Of a stretch of 64,000 nucleotides of DNA, positions 1-12,000 are shown piece by piece. The position numbers were made by a program, and so were the translations under genes. The notes beneath the pieces are model-generated. The model worked only from the letters and a program-made list of their open reading frames with translations, did no database searches and had not been told where the DNA came from. Numbering within the stretch: the stretch's first letter is position 1; each line of letters opens with the position of its first letter. The DNA is taken from NCBI RefSeq assembly GCF_030504955.1, contig NZ_JAUKTR010000002.1, positions 62,001 through 126,000 of the forward strand. The letters run 5' to 3'. This DNA comes from Peiella sedimenti (GTDB lineage Bacteria; Pseudomonadota; Alphaproteobacteria; Caulobacterales; Caulobacteraceae).

Positions 1-1019
1 GTCCGCGCCGCTTCGGCCTCGACGTGGAAGGCGCAGCCGGCTTGAATGTCGAGCACAGTGACCCACAGCCGGGTTACGGCGCGAAGCCGCTCAAGGTCGG
101 CCTCACCTTCACCCGAGACCAAGGCCGACAGGTCCAGGGCGGCCCGGGGCGCCGCGCGCAGCCGGTCGAGCGCTTCGGCGTCATCAGCGCTGAACACCAG
201 GGTCAGGGCGCCCGTCTCGGCGGAGGCCGCCGCCAGGGCGCGCGCCGACAGGCTGGACGCTTCCACCAGGGTGCGGTCGGCCAGCACAGGCTCCAGCCGA
301 AGGGCTGCGCTCGCGGCGCCCGTCATGCCCGTCTCGCCCGTCACGGCGGCGGCCAGGGCCTCGTCATCGGCGCCGGCCTCGCGCGCGGCGCGCATGGCGC
401 GGGCCAGGGCGGGGTTACGCGCCGGATCGGCGCAGGCGGCCGGATCGCCTTCGCAGCGACGCACGGCCGCCGTCACCTCGGACAGCCGATCCCTGAGAAG
501 GTCCAAGGCTGATCGGGTCAGGCGCTCGGCGCGCGCCTCAGCCCGGCGGCGCGACATCTGCGTCTCGAAGTCGGGATCGTCCAGGCTCAGACGGGCGACG
601 GGCGGCGCCGGGGCGATCGGATCGCCGGCCACGGGATGGCGGCGCGCGCCGTCGGCCGGACTTTCAGCGGGCGCCGCCAAGCCCAGGAGAATCGAGGCGG
701 CGACCTCGCGCGCGAAGCGATCAGCCTCGCCGGCGCTTTCGAAGGCGCCGCAGGCGAAGCCCCAGGCCGCCGTGCGGCGGGCGAAGGCGGCCACGCCGCC
801 GTCCAGAACATCTTCGATGCTCTCCAGGCCCGTCATACGGTGAGCGAGGTTGGGCAGGTCCGCGGGCTGGCGCGCGGCCCAGTCCAGCCAGGCCTCCACC
901 CGAGCCGTGGACCATCCCGCCGGGGCCCGCGTCTCGATCCAGCCGTGCGGTCGCTCCACCTCGCGCGAGCGAAGGTCGATCAGATCAAGGTCGCGCCAGA
1001 AGACGTCATCAAAACGCAC
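1..1019 (-). CDS. Partial protein, possibly a degenerate class II ribonucleotide reductase-like protein
   Basis: The gene runs off the left edge, so the C-terminus is missing; 339 codons are visible without a stop. The start is GTG at 1017-1019, seven bases after a clear GGGAGG. The protein is Ala/Arg-rich, starts VRFDDVFWRDLDL and has no signal peptide or membrane segment. Its last visible part (LDLSAL, a short acidic spacer, then RLWVTVLDI) resembles the stretch of class II (B12-dependent) ribonucleotide reductases that follows the active-site loop. The expected NPC(S/G)E active-site motif is not seen before it. The product is therefore either a catalytically dead RNR-like protein or a chance resemblance. 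It follows gyrB on the same strand after about 105 bases. The reading frame is secure; the family assignment is weak. Confidence 0.6.
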   Translation of the reverse strand, partial: MRFDDVFWRDLDLIDLRSREVERPHGWIETRAPAGWSTARVEAWLDWAARQPADLPNLAHRMTGLESIEDVLDGGVAAFARRTAAWGFACGAFESAGEADRFAREVAASILLGLAAPAESPADGARRHPVAGDPIAPAPPVARLSLDDPDFETQMSRRRAEARAERLTRSALDLLRDRLSEVTAAVRRCEGDPAACADPARNPALARAMRAAREAGADDEALAAAVTGETGMTGAASAALRLEPVLADRTLVEASSLSARALAAASAETGALTLVFSADDAEALDRLRAAPRAALDLSALVSGEGEADLERLRAVTRLWVTVLDIQAGCAFHVEAEAAR

Positions 1020-1124
1020 GGCTGTCCCTCCCGCCTGTCAGGAACGGGATCAGCCTAGGCTTTCGGGGGAAGGCGGGCAATAAATCTGGCCGCTTACCGC
1101 CAGGTTGCCCACAAGATGTTGGGT

Positions 1125-3626
<2,502 letters not shown>

Positions 3627-3678
3627 CTAGATATAGAGAGTCGGCAGTGAGAAAGCCACCGCGTAGGGCGATGCGACC

Positions 3679-3897
3679 CTAGGGGCCTGAGCCTGGCCGC
3701 GCCTGGGGCGAACTGGACGCCGGACCGGACGCCGGACCGGACGCCGGGCCGTCCGAGGCCTGCGCGCGGGCCAGGTCCCGCTCCCGACGCAACAGGTGGC
3801 GAATGTACTCGCTGCTGGTGCCGAAATCGCCCGACGCCACCTGCTCATCGACGAAGGCGCGCAGGGCGTCCGGCAGGGAGATGTTCATCGTGGCCAT
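3679..3897 (-). CDS. Orphan ParD-like antitoxin with a repetitive tail
   Basis: Residues 1-40 (MATMNISLPDALRAFVDEQVASG, then FGTSSEYIRHLLRRE) match the ribbon-helix-helix domain of ParD antitoxins, which bind DNA and repress their own operon. A normal ParD then continues into a helical toxin-binding arm. Here the arm is replaced by a short Ser/Gly/Pro/Ala tail (GPASGPASGPASS) encoded by a 12-base tandem repeat. No ParE toxin gene lies within the 133 bases downstream, before gyrB, or upstream, where recF begins after about 50 bases. The chosen ATG (3897) matches the family start; a TTG 36 bases upstream would add 12 residues. It may be a relic of a toxin-antitoxin locus or a stand-alone repressor. 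Confidence 0.7.
   Translation of the reverse strand: MATMNISLPDALRAFVDEQVASGDFGTSSEYIRHLLRRERDLARAQASDGPASGPASGPASSSPQARPGSGP
3715..3747. repeat. 12-base tandem repeat in the ParD-like tail
   Basis: The unit GGACGCCGGACC occurs 2.75 times head to tail. It lies in frame in the 3' part of the ParD-like gene and encodes its repeated Gly-Pro-Ala-Ser tail. Copy number could vary by slippage. Confidence 0.85.
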
Positions 3898-3946
3898 ACG
3901 CTCGAGGGTGGCCGAAATAACAATAAATGACAAGAATGAACCGAGT

Positions 3947-5068
3947 TCAGTCGACGGTGAAGCCGCCGCCGCTGACCTGAACGAAGCGGGCGCGCCCTTC
4001 CAGCGGCGTGAACAGCACGCGTTCGGTGCCGGTCAGAAAGGCTTGCAGACCAAGGGCTTCGATCTCATCGAACAGGGCGGCGCGGCGCCGCTCGTCCAGG
4101 TGCGCCGGAGCCTCGTCCAGCAACAGGATGGGCCGGGCCGGGCTATCCGCCAGCCGCGCCACCTGGCCCAGGATCAGATTTAGAACGAGCGCTTTCTGCT
4201 CGCCGGACGAACCTTCGGCGGCGGGGCGGTTCTTCTCGCGGTGCAGGGCGCTCAGATCCGTACGGTGTGGGCCGAAAAGCGAGCGCCCGGCCCCGGCGTC
4301 CCGGGACCGCGAGGCCTTCATGCCGGCGCGGATAGCCGCGGCGATGGCCGCTTCCCCCTCCCCTCGCCCGGCCATGGCCTCGGCCTCGCCCGAGAGGCTG
4401 AGGTCGGCTTGGGGAAAGGGCCGGTCGCCACGCGCATCGATCTCGGCCTGCAAAGCCTCCAGCGCCGCCACGCGCCCCTCGGCGGCCCGCGCGCCCGCCT
4501 CGCCCAGACGCTGCTCCAGCGCGTCCAGCCAGATGGGGTCGGCGGGCTCCTCGCCGGTGAGCAGGCGCAGCCGCTCGCGCAGGGCTTTCTCATAGGCGGC
4601 CACGTGGGCCGCGTGGGCCGGGTCCACGGCGAAGACCAGGCGGTCGAAGAAGCGCATGCGCTCGGCGCGGCTGTCGCTGAACAGCCGGTCGTGCTCGGGC
4701 GTCGCCCAAACGGGCCGCAGATGCTCGAGCATACGACCCGGCGGGGCCGGCTGTTCATCGATGCGCACGACCCGGCGCGAGGCGCCCGACCCTTGCACGC
4801 CCGTGCCGATGCGGACCTCGCCTTCAAGCGTCTCCAGCAGGGTTGAGACGGCCCAGGGCCGCCCCTGCGCCTCGCCGGGCTCCCGGCGTCCCAAGTCGGC
4901 GGACGAAGCGCCGCGCAGTCCCTTACCGGGCGTCAGAAGGCTGAGCGCCTCCAGCACATTGGTCTTGCCCGCCCCGTTGGGCCCGAACAGGACCGTCGCG
5001 CCGGGGCCAGGCTCCAGCCGCGCGGCCGCATAGGAGCGGAAGTCGGTGAGGGTTAGGGACGTGATCAC
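3947..5068 (-). CDS. recF: DNA replication and repair protein RecF
   Basis: SMC-like ATPase that helps load RecA at single-stranded gaps together with RecO and RecR. It shows the Walker A motif FGPNGAGKTN near the N-terminus, the ABC-type signature SSGEQKA and the Walker B motif ILLLDEAPAHLD, followed by a C-terminal D-loop region. The start is set at GTG 5066-5068, giving VITSLTLTDFRSY, which aligns with RecF N-termini. An in-frame GTG 69 bases upstream would translate through an inverted repeat and is unlikely. It is placed between dnaN and the ParD-like gene/gyrB on the same strand, the usual replication-gene order. Length is 373 residues, normal for the family. Confidence 0.97.
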   Translation of the reverse strand: MITSLTLTDFRSYAAARLEPGPGATVLFGPNGAGKTNVLEALSLLTPGKGLRGASSADLGRREPGEAQGRPWAVSTLLETLEGEVRIGTGVQGSGASRRVVRIDEQPAPPGRMLEHLRPVWATPEHDRLFSDSRAERMRFFDRLVFAVDPAHAAHVAAYEKALRERLRLLTGEEPADPIWLDALEQRLGEAGARAAEGRVAALEALQAEIDARGDRPFPQADLSLSGEAEAMAGRGEGEAAIAAAIRAGMKASRSRDAGAGRSLFGPHRTDLSALHREKNRPAAEGSSGEQKALVLNLILGQVARLADSPARPILLLDEAPAHLDERRRAALFDEIEALGLQAFLTGTERVLFTPLEGRARFVQVSGGGFTVD

Positions 5069-5076
5069 AGCTGCGC

Positions 5077-5132
5077 CAGTGGTGAGTGGCGAGTGGGTGC
5101 GGTCCGCGACGCCCACTCGCCACTCACCACTG
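5077..5132. repeat. 21-bp perfect inverted repeat between dnaN and recF
   Basis: Arms 5077-5097 (CAGTGGTGAGTGGCGAGTGGG) and 5112-5132 are exact reverse complements separated by 14 bases. It fills most of the gap between the dnaN stop and the recF start. Neither side carries a T tract, so it is not a standard intrinsic terminator. It may be a REP-like element or an RNA hairpin that lowers readthrough into recF. Confidence 0.9.
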
Positions 5133-5150
5133 ACCACTTGTCACTCAGCC

Positions 5151-6269
5151 TCACACCCTCAGCGGCATCAGCACGTACTGCACGCCCGGATCGCTGGGAT
5201 CGAGGACCAGGGTCGGGCTGGCCGGATCAGCGAAGCGGAACTGGGCCTGCTCACCCTCGATCTGGCCGGCCACGTCCAGCAGGTAGCGGGCGTTGAAGCC
5301 GATCTCGAAGGGCGCCTCGTCGTAATCGATCTCGACCTCCTCGACGCCCTGGCCCGCTTCCATGTTGCGCACGGTCAGGGTCACGCGTCCGGCGTCGAAG
5401 GCCAGCTTCACCGAGCGCGACTTCTCGGCCGAGATGGTCGAGACGCGGTCCACGGCCGAGGCGAAGACCCGGTTGTCGATGCCGGCGATCTTGTCGTTGC
5501 CGCGCGGAATGACACGGGCATAGTCGGGGAAGGCGCCGTCGATCACCTTGGACGTCAGCGAGGCGCGGCCGAATTCGAAGCGCACCTTCTGGGCGGAGAC
5601 CTGGATCTCGACCGGGCCCGAGCCGTCGTCGAGCAGGCGGCGCACCTGGTCCACCGTCTTGCGCGGTACGATGACGCCGGGACCGCCCGCCGAGCCTTCG
5701 GGCGCGGGCGTCTCGGCCAGGGCCAGACGGTGACCATCGGTGGCCACGGCGCGCAGCAGCAGCTGACCCTCTTCGGCGATGGTGTGCAGGTAAAGGCCGT
5801 TCAGGTAGTAGCGCGTCTCTTCGGTGGAGATGGCGAACCGGGTCTTGTCGATCAGCCGCGCCAGATCCTCCTTCATCAGGGTGAAGCGCACCCCGCCGGA
5901 ATCGGCCGTCATGACCGGGAAGTCGCCCGAGGGCAGCACCGGCAGATTGAATCGGGAGCGGCCCGCCGCCACCGTCAGGCGCGGATCGGTCCCGTCATAG
6001 GTCAGCTCCACATCGGCGCCTTCAGGCAGCTTGCGCACGATCTCGTAGAGGGTGTGGGCGGGGGCCGTGATCTGGCCCTCGGTGGTGACCTGGGCCTCGG
6101 CCTCGTCGACCATCTCCATGTCCAGGTCGGTGGCCGAGAAGCTGACGCTGTCGCGCCCCGCGCTCAGCAGCACATTGGACAGGATCGGGATGGTGTTGCG
6201 CCGTTCGACGACGCTTTGCACGTGGCCCAGGGCCTTCAGAAGCGCCGCGCGCTCGATGGTCAGTTGCAT
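5151..6269 (-). CDS. dnaN: DNA polymerase III beta subunit (sliding clamp)
   Basis: Ring-shaped processivity clamp that holds DNA polymerase III and other DNA enzymes on the template. The 372-residue length fits three clamp domains. The N-terminus MQLTIERAALLKALGHVQSVVE leads into RRNTIPILSNVLL, which is characteristic of DnaN, and the end YVLMPLRV is the conserved C-terminal strand that lines the partner-binding pocket. It is the first gene of the minus-strand dnaN-recF-gyrB set. dnaA is not next to it, which is the known arrangement in Caulobacter. The ATG start is unambiguous. Confidence 0.99.
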   Translation of the reverse strand: MQLTIERAALLKALGHVQSVVERRNTIPILSNVLLSAGRDSVSFSATDLDMEMVDEAEAQVTTEGQITAPAHTLYEIVRKLPEGADVELTYDGTDPRLTVAAGRSRFNLPVLPSGDFPVMTADSGGVRFTLMKEDLARLIDKTRFAISTEETRYYLNGLYLHTIAEEGQLLLRAVATDGHRLALAETPAPEGSAGGPGVIVPRKTVDQVRRLLDDGSGPVEIQVSAQKVRFEFGRASLTSKVIDGAFPDYARVIPRGNDKIAGIDNRVFASAVDRVSTISAEKSRSVKLAFDAGRVTLTVRNMEAGQGVEEVEIDYDEAPFEIGFNARYLLDVAGQIEGEQAQFRFADPASPTLVLDPSDPGVQYVLMPLRV

Positions 6270-6358
6270 GCCTTCGCCCCGAAGGCCGGGCGACTCACGC
6301 CCGGCGAAATCGTCTGAGGGCTTGGCACACTAGCGTAAACCACTGGCGGGAAAAGCCC

Positions 6359-6874
6359 CTACAAGGCCTCCATGGCCGCGAAGTCCACAATCAGGGGCGC
6401 AACCCCGATTTCGGCGAGGAAAGCGCGGAAGCCCGCCTGAGCGACGCCGGTCGTGGCCGTATTGGTCAGGGGATGGAAATTGACGCGGTCCGCCTCGGCC
6501 AGCACGCGATCCAGGACGAAGGTCACGCGCCGCTCCTGATCGTTGGCCAGGGCGAAGGCCGTGACCGAGCCGGGCGTCACGCCCAGCGTCTCCTCCAATA
6601 GCTCGGCCGAGCCGAAGGACAGGCGGTCCGAGCCGATCACGGGCGGCAGGCGCTTGAGGTCTATGACGGTGCTCTGCTCCGCCGAGATCAGCCACAGCCG
6701 GCCCTTCTTGTCCTTGAGAAACAGGTTCTTGGTGTGGGCGCCCGGCAGGCTCGCCTTGATCTCCTCCCCCTCCCCCACGCGGAAAACGGCGGGATGATCA
6801 TGCGTCACGGCCTGGGCGCCGACGCGCTCCAGCAGGGCCAGCAGTCGGTCGCGATTATAGGGGGTTGAAGCCAT
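6359..6874 (-). CDS. Prolyl-tRNA-associated deacylase (ProXp/YbaK family)
   Basis: Trans-editing enzyme of the YbaK/ProXp superfamily that hydrolyses mischarged aminoacyl-tRNA(Pro), in the ProXp-ala (PrdX) subgroup typically alanyl-tRNA(Pro). The 171 residues match a stand-alone editing domain. Visible family features are THDHPAVF near the start, the lysine-containing stretch [14 protein letters not shown] and the C-terminal [12 protein letters not shown] loop. The protein is cytosolic. It lies in the same direction as dnaN but is separated from it by about 90 bases and probably has its own promoter in the 73-base gap facing the DUF6065 gene. The exact substrate within the family cannot be set from sequence alone. 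Confidence 0.9.
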   Translation of the reverse strand: MASTPYNRDRLLALLERVGAQAVTHDHPAVFRVGEGEEIKASLPGAHTKNLFLKDKKGRLWLISAEQSTVIDLKRLPPVIGSDRLSFGSAELLEETLGVTPGSVTAFALANDQERRVTFVLDRVLAEADRVNFHPLTNTATTGVAQAGFRAFLAEIGVAPLIVDFAAMEAL

Positions 6875-6947
6875 GGTCAGGCGCTTTACGGCACGGCGTC
6901 TTGGCCGCTAGGAATCGCTCCTCTGCTTAGCCGCTGGGCCGCCTGTT

Positions 6948-7691
6948 ATGGAACTGGAATGCTTTCCGATGATCCCCCGACCGCCGGACATGGTTCCGGG
7001 TCGGCCGGATCGCGCCTGGATGGATCATTTCGCGGGCCGGCATCCCTATAAGTGCCTGCCGCTGACCATGGCCAACACGACAGGATGGGAGATCCTGTCG
7101 CCGTTCTCGTTCACCGCAGACTGGAATGGGGGCAAGGCGCGCGAGGACATCACCCTGACGCCGGACAAGCCCAGCGCCGACTTCCGCGACTTCGCCCAGT
7201 CGCATTTCTCCGGCGGCGTGCTGACCTTGCACCCAGGCTATCTGTTCCGCACGCGACCGGGCTGGTCCATGTGGTGCATGGGGCCGCCCAATCACGTGAA
7301 AGATGGCATCCAGCCCTTGATGGGGTTGGTCGAGACGGACTGGCTTCCCTTCCCTTTCACGATGAATTGGATCTTCACGCGGCCGGGCCGGGTCCGCTTC
7401 GAGAAGGGGGAACCCTTCTGCTTCATCACCCTGGTTCAGGATCAGCAATTGGATCAGGTGCAGCCCCGGCTGAAGATGCTGGACTCCGATCCGGTCATGA
7501 AGGGCCAGTTCGAGGCCTGGAACCGCCAGCGCACGGACTTCAATTCACGCCTGTTCAAGCGCGATCCGGCGGCCGTGAAGGAGGCCTGGCAGCGCTTCTA
7601 CTTCAAGGGCGAGCTGCCCGAGGAGACCGGCCCGGCGCCCGCCGATCACGTCAACAGGCGCCGGCTGAAATCGCTGAAGGTCGGGCTTTAG
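6948..7691 (+). CDS. DUF6065 family protein
   Basis: The 247-residue cytosolic protein has no signal peptide or membrane segment. Its aromatic-rich core (CLPLTMANTTGWEILSPF, then HPGYLFRT and WSMWCMGPPNHVKDG) and the PFTMNWIFTRPG segment fit the DUF6065 family, whose members are often found in Caulobacterales and rhizobia. No biochemical function is known to me. Translation may begin at the first ATG or at a second in-frame ATG 21 bases later; neither has a strong ribosome site. Its stop overlaps the stop of the convergent lipoprotein gene by four bases. Confidence 0.8.
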   Translation: MELECFPMIPRPPDMVPGRPDRAWMDHFAGRHPYKCLPLTMANTTGWEILSPFSFTADWNGGKAREDITLTPDKPSADFRDFAQSHFSGGVLTLHPGYLFRTRPGWSMWCMGPPNHVKDGIQPLMGLVETDWLPFPFTMNWIFTRPGRVRFEKGEPFCFITLVQDQQLDQVQPRLKMLDSDPVMKGQFEAWNRQRTDFNSRLFKRDPAAVKEAWQRFYFKGELPEETGPAPADHVNRRRLKSLKVGL

Positions 7692-8248
7692 TAGCGCGGG
7701 GGAGCGGGCGTACCCGGACGCATCACGCGCGGGCCGAGGTTTTGAATCACCTCGCGGGCGTCGAAGGCGTCACGCTCGCCCGGCGGCCGGGGGCCGCGGT
7801 GCATGGTGATCTCGGCCTGGGCCTCGTAGCGGGTGACGGCGCGCACGTCGTCATGCCAGCGCGGCCCCCACGGGCTCCAGTACCCGCGCGAATAGAACCG
7901 CCACGAAGGACCCCAGAAGGGCCCGTAATGGCTGCGGTACCAGGCGTCGATGGTGTCGACGTACCGCGTGTCACGCGCCGTCATGCGGTTGTCGGTCTCG
8001 AACCAGTCGTAGCCGCGCTCCAGCGTCAGCTCCGCGGCGCGGTACAGCAGGTACATCTCCACCGTTTCGCGCGAGGTGACTGAGTTGCCTGAGAAGGCCA
8101 CTCGGGCGCGATCGGCCTGGATGAACTGTTCGGAGTAGCCGCCGCGCTGGCCGCCGTAACCGGCGGGCGCGTAGGCGGTGGGGGTGGCGCAGGCCGCCAG
8201 GGCGGTGGCGGCGACGGCGCATATGGCCGTGAGGCGGAGCGGGGTCAT
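7688..8248 (-). CDS. CC0125/CC1285-type lipoprotein
   Basis: The N-terminus MTPLRLTAICAVAATALAAC carries a lipoprotein signal with the lipobox LAAC, so the product is likely anchored in a membrane and faces the periplasm. The mature part starts with a Gly/Tyr-rich spacer, then a region around FIQADRARVAFSGNSVTS and YLLYRAAELTLERGYDWF typical of the family first noted in Caulobacter crescentus. It ends in a Trp/Arg/Pro-rich stretch. Function is unknown. The start at 8248 is chosen because GAGG stands eight bases upstream; an in-frame ATG 27 bases earlier lacks this. Confidence 0.85.
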   Translation of the reverse strand: MTPLRLTAICAVAATALAACATPTAYAPAGYGGQRGGYSEQFIQADRARVAFSGNSVTSRETVEMYLLYRAAELTLERGYDWFETDNRMTARDTRYVDTIDAWYRSHYGPFWGPSWRFYSRGYWSPWGPRWHDDVRAVTRYEAQAEITMHRGPRPPGERDAFDAREVIQNLGPRVMRPGTPAPPRY

Positions 8249-8330
8249 GGGTGGATCCTCCAGGAGCCGTGTCACCTAGACATGGTTTCTGGATCAACAC
8301 GGTCAAGGCTGCCGACGTTCCAACGTCGGG

Positions 8331-8960
8331 TCAGCGGCGCAGCAGGATCAGGGCGGCGGCGGTCAGCAGCAGCAGCCCCACCGCCAGGTTGAAGACGCGT
8401 GCAAAGCGCGGATCGTTCATGCGCCGCGCCAGGCCGGCGCCGAACAGCGCGTAGGCGCTCATGGCCAGGACATCCATGCCGATGGTGGCGCAGGCGAACA
8501 GGGCCAGCTGGGGCGCCAGAGGCCGATTGAGGTCGAGGAAGGGCGGGAGCACGGCCGTGAAGAACAGCACCGCCTTGGGGTTGGCGGCCTGAACCATGAA
8601 ACCATCGAGGAAGGCGCCTCGGGGGCGACGGACGCGGGCGTCCAGTTGGGGCGCCTCGCCCTTGCTTGAGCGAGCCAGCGCCTTCAGCCCCAGCCAGGCG
8701 ACATAAAGGCCGCCGAGGATGGCGATAACTCTGAAGACATGAGGGAATGCGGCGATGACGGCGGCCAGCCCCAGGGCGGCGGCGGCGAACCAGCACAGGG
8801 TCGCCAAGTTCATGCCGAGCACGCCGATCAGCGCCGGGCCGCCCCCCCGCTGGATTCCCGTGGCCACGGCGAAGACATTGGCCGGGCCGGGCGTGACGGC
8901 CATGACGGCCATGACGCCCAGAAAGGTAAGGTAAAGGTGCGGATCGACGGGGAGGGCCAT
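8331..8960 (-). CDS. LysE/RhtB family amino-acid exporter
   Basis: Inner-membrane exporter of the LysE/RhtB superfamily, which pumps amino acids or related metabolites out of the cell. The 209 residues contain about six hydrophobic segments. The family hallmarks are TPGPANVFAVATGI after the first helix and QAANPKAVLFFTAVLPPF in the middle. The substrate cannot be inferred. It lies downstream of the TonB receptor gene on the same strand but is separated from it by an intrinsic terminator, so it is probably transcribed on its own. Confidence 0.93.
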   Translation of the reverse strand: MALPVDPHLYLTFLGVMAVMAVTPGPANVFAVATGIQRGGGPALIGVLGMNLATLCWFAAAALGLAAVIAAFPHVFRVIAILGGLYVAWLGLKALARSSKGEAPQLDARVRRPRGAFLDGFMVQAANPKAVLFFTAVLPPFLDLNRPLAPQLALFACATIGMDVLAMSAYALFGAGLARRMNDPRFARVFNLAVGLLLLTAAALILLRR

Positions 8961-9012
8961 GGCGGGGCTCTAGCCGCCGCCGCAGGACCGGTCGAGCCCC
9001 GCACAAAAGGAA

Positions 9013-9038
9013 AGAGCGGCGGGTTTTCCCGCCGCTCT
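9013..9038 (-). terminator. Intrinsic terminator of the TonB receptor gene
   Basis: An 11-bp perfect GC-rich stem (AGAGCGGCGGG paired with CCCGCCGCTCT) closes a four-base loop. Reading the minus strand it is followed by TTTCCTTTT, a broken U tract. It lies 35 bases past the receptor stop codon. Confidence 0.88.
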
Positions 9039-9073
9039 CCTTAGTCGATTTGCTGTCTCGCTTCGGTCCGGAC

Positions 9074-12000
9074 TTAGAACCGGGCCGAGAGGCGGAAGAA
9101 GGCGCGGCGACCGATGTAGCCGTCCATGTAGCCGTTCAGCGCGGCGGTGCCGACGCGGAAGCAACAGCTGGTGCTCGGGGCCGGCTCGTCAAACACGTTG
9201 CTCACGCCCACCTGAGCGCTCCAGTCGCCGAAGTTACGGCGCAGAGACATCGTGTGGTAGGTCGAGAACTCGTTGTGGAACTTGCCGATGTAGAGGCCGC
9301 CCGAGATCGTGTTGTAACGCGGCGTGGAGAACAGATCACAGCCACCCTGCGTGTACCCGTAGAGCTCGCAGTCCGAGCCCTTGCCGATGATGTTGACGCC
9401 CCAGAAGGCCGTCCAGTCACCGCGGTCGAAGCGCAGGTTCAGGTTACCCGTGAAGTCAGGGCCGTCGTAGCTGTAGGTCGTGCCGTTGAAGTCCTGGACC
9501 GGAGAGTCCGGGAACAGCTGCGAGACGTCCTGAAGCTGCCAGGTGAACTGACCGTCGAAGGTCAGGTCGCCGAAGCCGAACTCGTGGCCGTAGCGGAACG
9601 TCAGGTCGATGCCGCGGTTCTGCTGATCCGCGATGTTCACGAACGAGTTCTGGATCTGCAGGATCTGGAACGCCGAGCCGCCAGGAGCCGGCACGCCAGG
9701 GGTTTGACCGCGAGTGAACAGGGTGCAGAGCGGGTCGGTCGGGAAGTCCGGCGACGCATAGCACTGACGCACGATCTGCGGACCGCCGATCTGGGTGATC
9801 TCGTTGCTGATCTGGATGTCGAAGTAGTCGACCGCCACGTTCAGGTCGATGAACGACGGCGTCCAGATGACGCCGATCGTGTGGGCGTCGCCGGTCTCGG
9901 CCTCCAGCACGCCCGCGCCGCCGCCGGCGACGATGAGCGCCGACGAGGTGCCTAGCGCCTGATAGCCGGCGGGGATGCCTGCCGCGGCGCAGTTCTGCTG
10001 GACGTTCTGGTTGGTGTCCTGTTCCCACTGAACGCAGGGGTCCACCGTGAGCTGGCCCAGGAAGCTGGTCTGGTTGGCCAGGTACAGTTCGTACAGCGCC
10101 GGGGCGCGGAACGAGGTGCCCCGCGTGGCGCGGATACGCCAGGACGGGTTGATCTGCCAGTTGATGCCCACCTTGTAGGTGTTGGTCGAGCCGTACGATT
10201 CATAGTCCGAGTAGCGGCCCGAGATGTTGGCCGTCAGGGAGTCGATGAAGCGGACGTCGCGGATCAGCGGCACTTCGAACTCGGCGAAGGCTTCGCGGAC
10301 GGTGTCCGAGCCCTCGGTAATGCCGGCCGAGCTGAAGCCCCACAGGTTGGCGTTGCGGGTGTTGAAGCCCGGCGTGTCGTTGATCTCTTCCTTGCGCCAC
10401 TGGAAGCCGACGGCGGCGCCGACCGGGCCCGCGGGCAGGTTGAACAGATCACCGTTGAAGACGGCTTCGACGTACTGGTGCGTGTAGACCGTGTTGTTCG
10501 CTTCACGGAAGAACAGGAAGTCACGCTCGGCGTCCGAGAAGCGGCCCTGGACAACTTCAGAATCCGTCCAGCGCACACCGCCCGGCAGGTCGGCGCAGTT
10601 GCCGCCCGAGATGGTGATCGCCGCCTGGTTACAGGCCAGAGCGCCGGTCGTGGCCGCGACGCGGTCGTTGTAGATGGAGTTCTGACCGTAGTCGCCGTCC
10701 GACCGCGCCCACTGACCGTAGACGTCGTAGCCCCAGTTGTTGAAGAAGCCGAGCGAGAAGTCGCCGCGGACGCCGACAACGGCGCGGGTGTAGTCGATGG
10801 ACTGATACGAGTCGCTGGGCAGCGGGATGATCGGCAGCAGCGACACGAACGGGAGGCCGTTGTCAGGCCGGCGGTTGTTCGGGTTGGCCGGGTTCACGCC
10901 CGGGAAGAACTGGCGCGAGCCGTGCTGAGACGAACGACGCTTGTTCCAGAGCAGCTCGGCGTAGAGCTCGGCGTTCGGGGCCAGGTCGAAGTTGAAATTC
11001 GAGAAGACCGTGGTGCGAGCCAGCTGGCCCAGCAGGGTGGCGCGGCCATAGTAGTCAATCGGGCCTTCACCGTTCGAGCCGTACTGGTAGTTGCCGTGAG
11101 CATACGTGTCGGGGAAGCCGGCGCGGCCCTGACGGATCATTCCGACCACGGGCGAGTTGTTGCCCTGGGCGACGCTGGCGTAGGTGCGGCCGGCGATCGG
11201 GTAGAACAGGTCCATCGAACCGGTGCCGGCGTTGGCGCGCAGCACGCCCGCGAACAGACCGAAGCACTTGTACTCGCCGGTGAAGGGATCGATCAGGTCG
11301 ATGCGCTGCGACGGGTCGCTCGGATCAAAGGCGTAGTCGGCGGCGCAGGACAGCTGGTCGCGCTGGCCGCGCAGCAGGGGCTCCTGGGCGAAGTAGTCGA
11401 AGCCGACGGCGAAGTTGCCGCGGTCGAAGGTCGTGCCCCAGGTGCCGCTGACGCGGTACTGCTCGCCGCCCGTCTCCATCGGCAGACCGGCGAAGATGTC
11501 GAAGCTGAAGCCGTCCAGGTCGCGGCGCGTGATGTAGTTGATGACGCCGGCGATGGCGTCCGAGCCGTAAACCGACGAGGCCGAGTCGTTCAGGATTTCG
11601 ACCCGCTCGATCATCGACTGGGGAAGGGTGTTCAGGTCGAACGCCTGCACGCGGCCGCTGGTGCCGGCCGGGCCGGCGCGCTTGCCGTTGACCAGCGACA
11701 GGGTGCGGTTGGCGCCCAGGCCGCGCAGCGAGACCGACGAGGTGCCGCCGCCGCCCTGGGTGACGAAGCCCGTCAGGGTGTTGTTGGTCTGGAACGAACC
11801 GGAGGCGACCGACGACTGCTGCAGCAGCTCGGCGGTGTCGACGATGCCCTCCAGGGTCGCCTGCTCCGAGGTGATCACGGTGACCGGCGCGGCCGAGTTG
11901 AACTCGTTGCGGCGGATGCGCGAACCGGTGACGGTAATGGCTTCGACCTCGGTGGCCTCGTCCTCGTCCTCTTCGTCATCCTGGTTGGCGGTCTGGGGCT

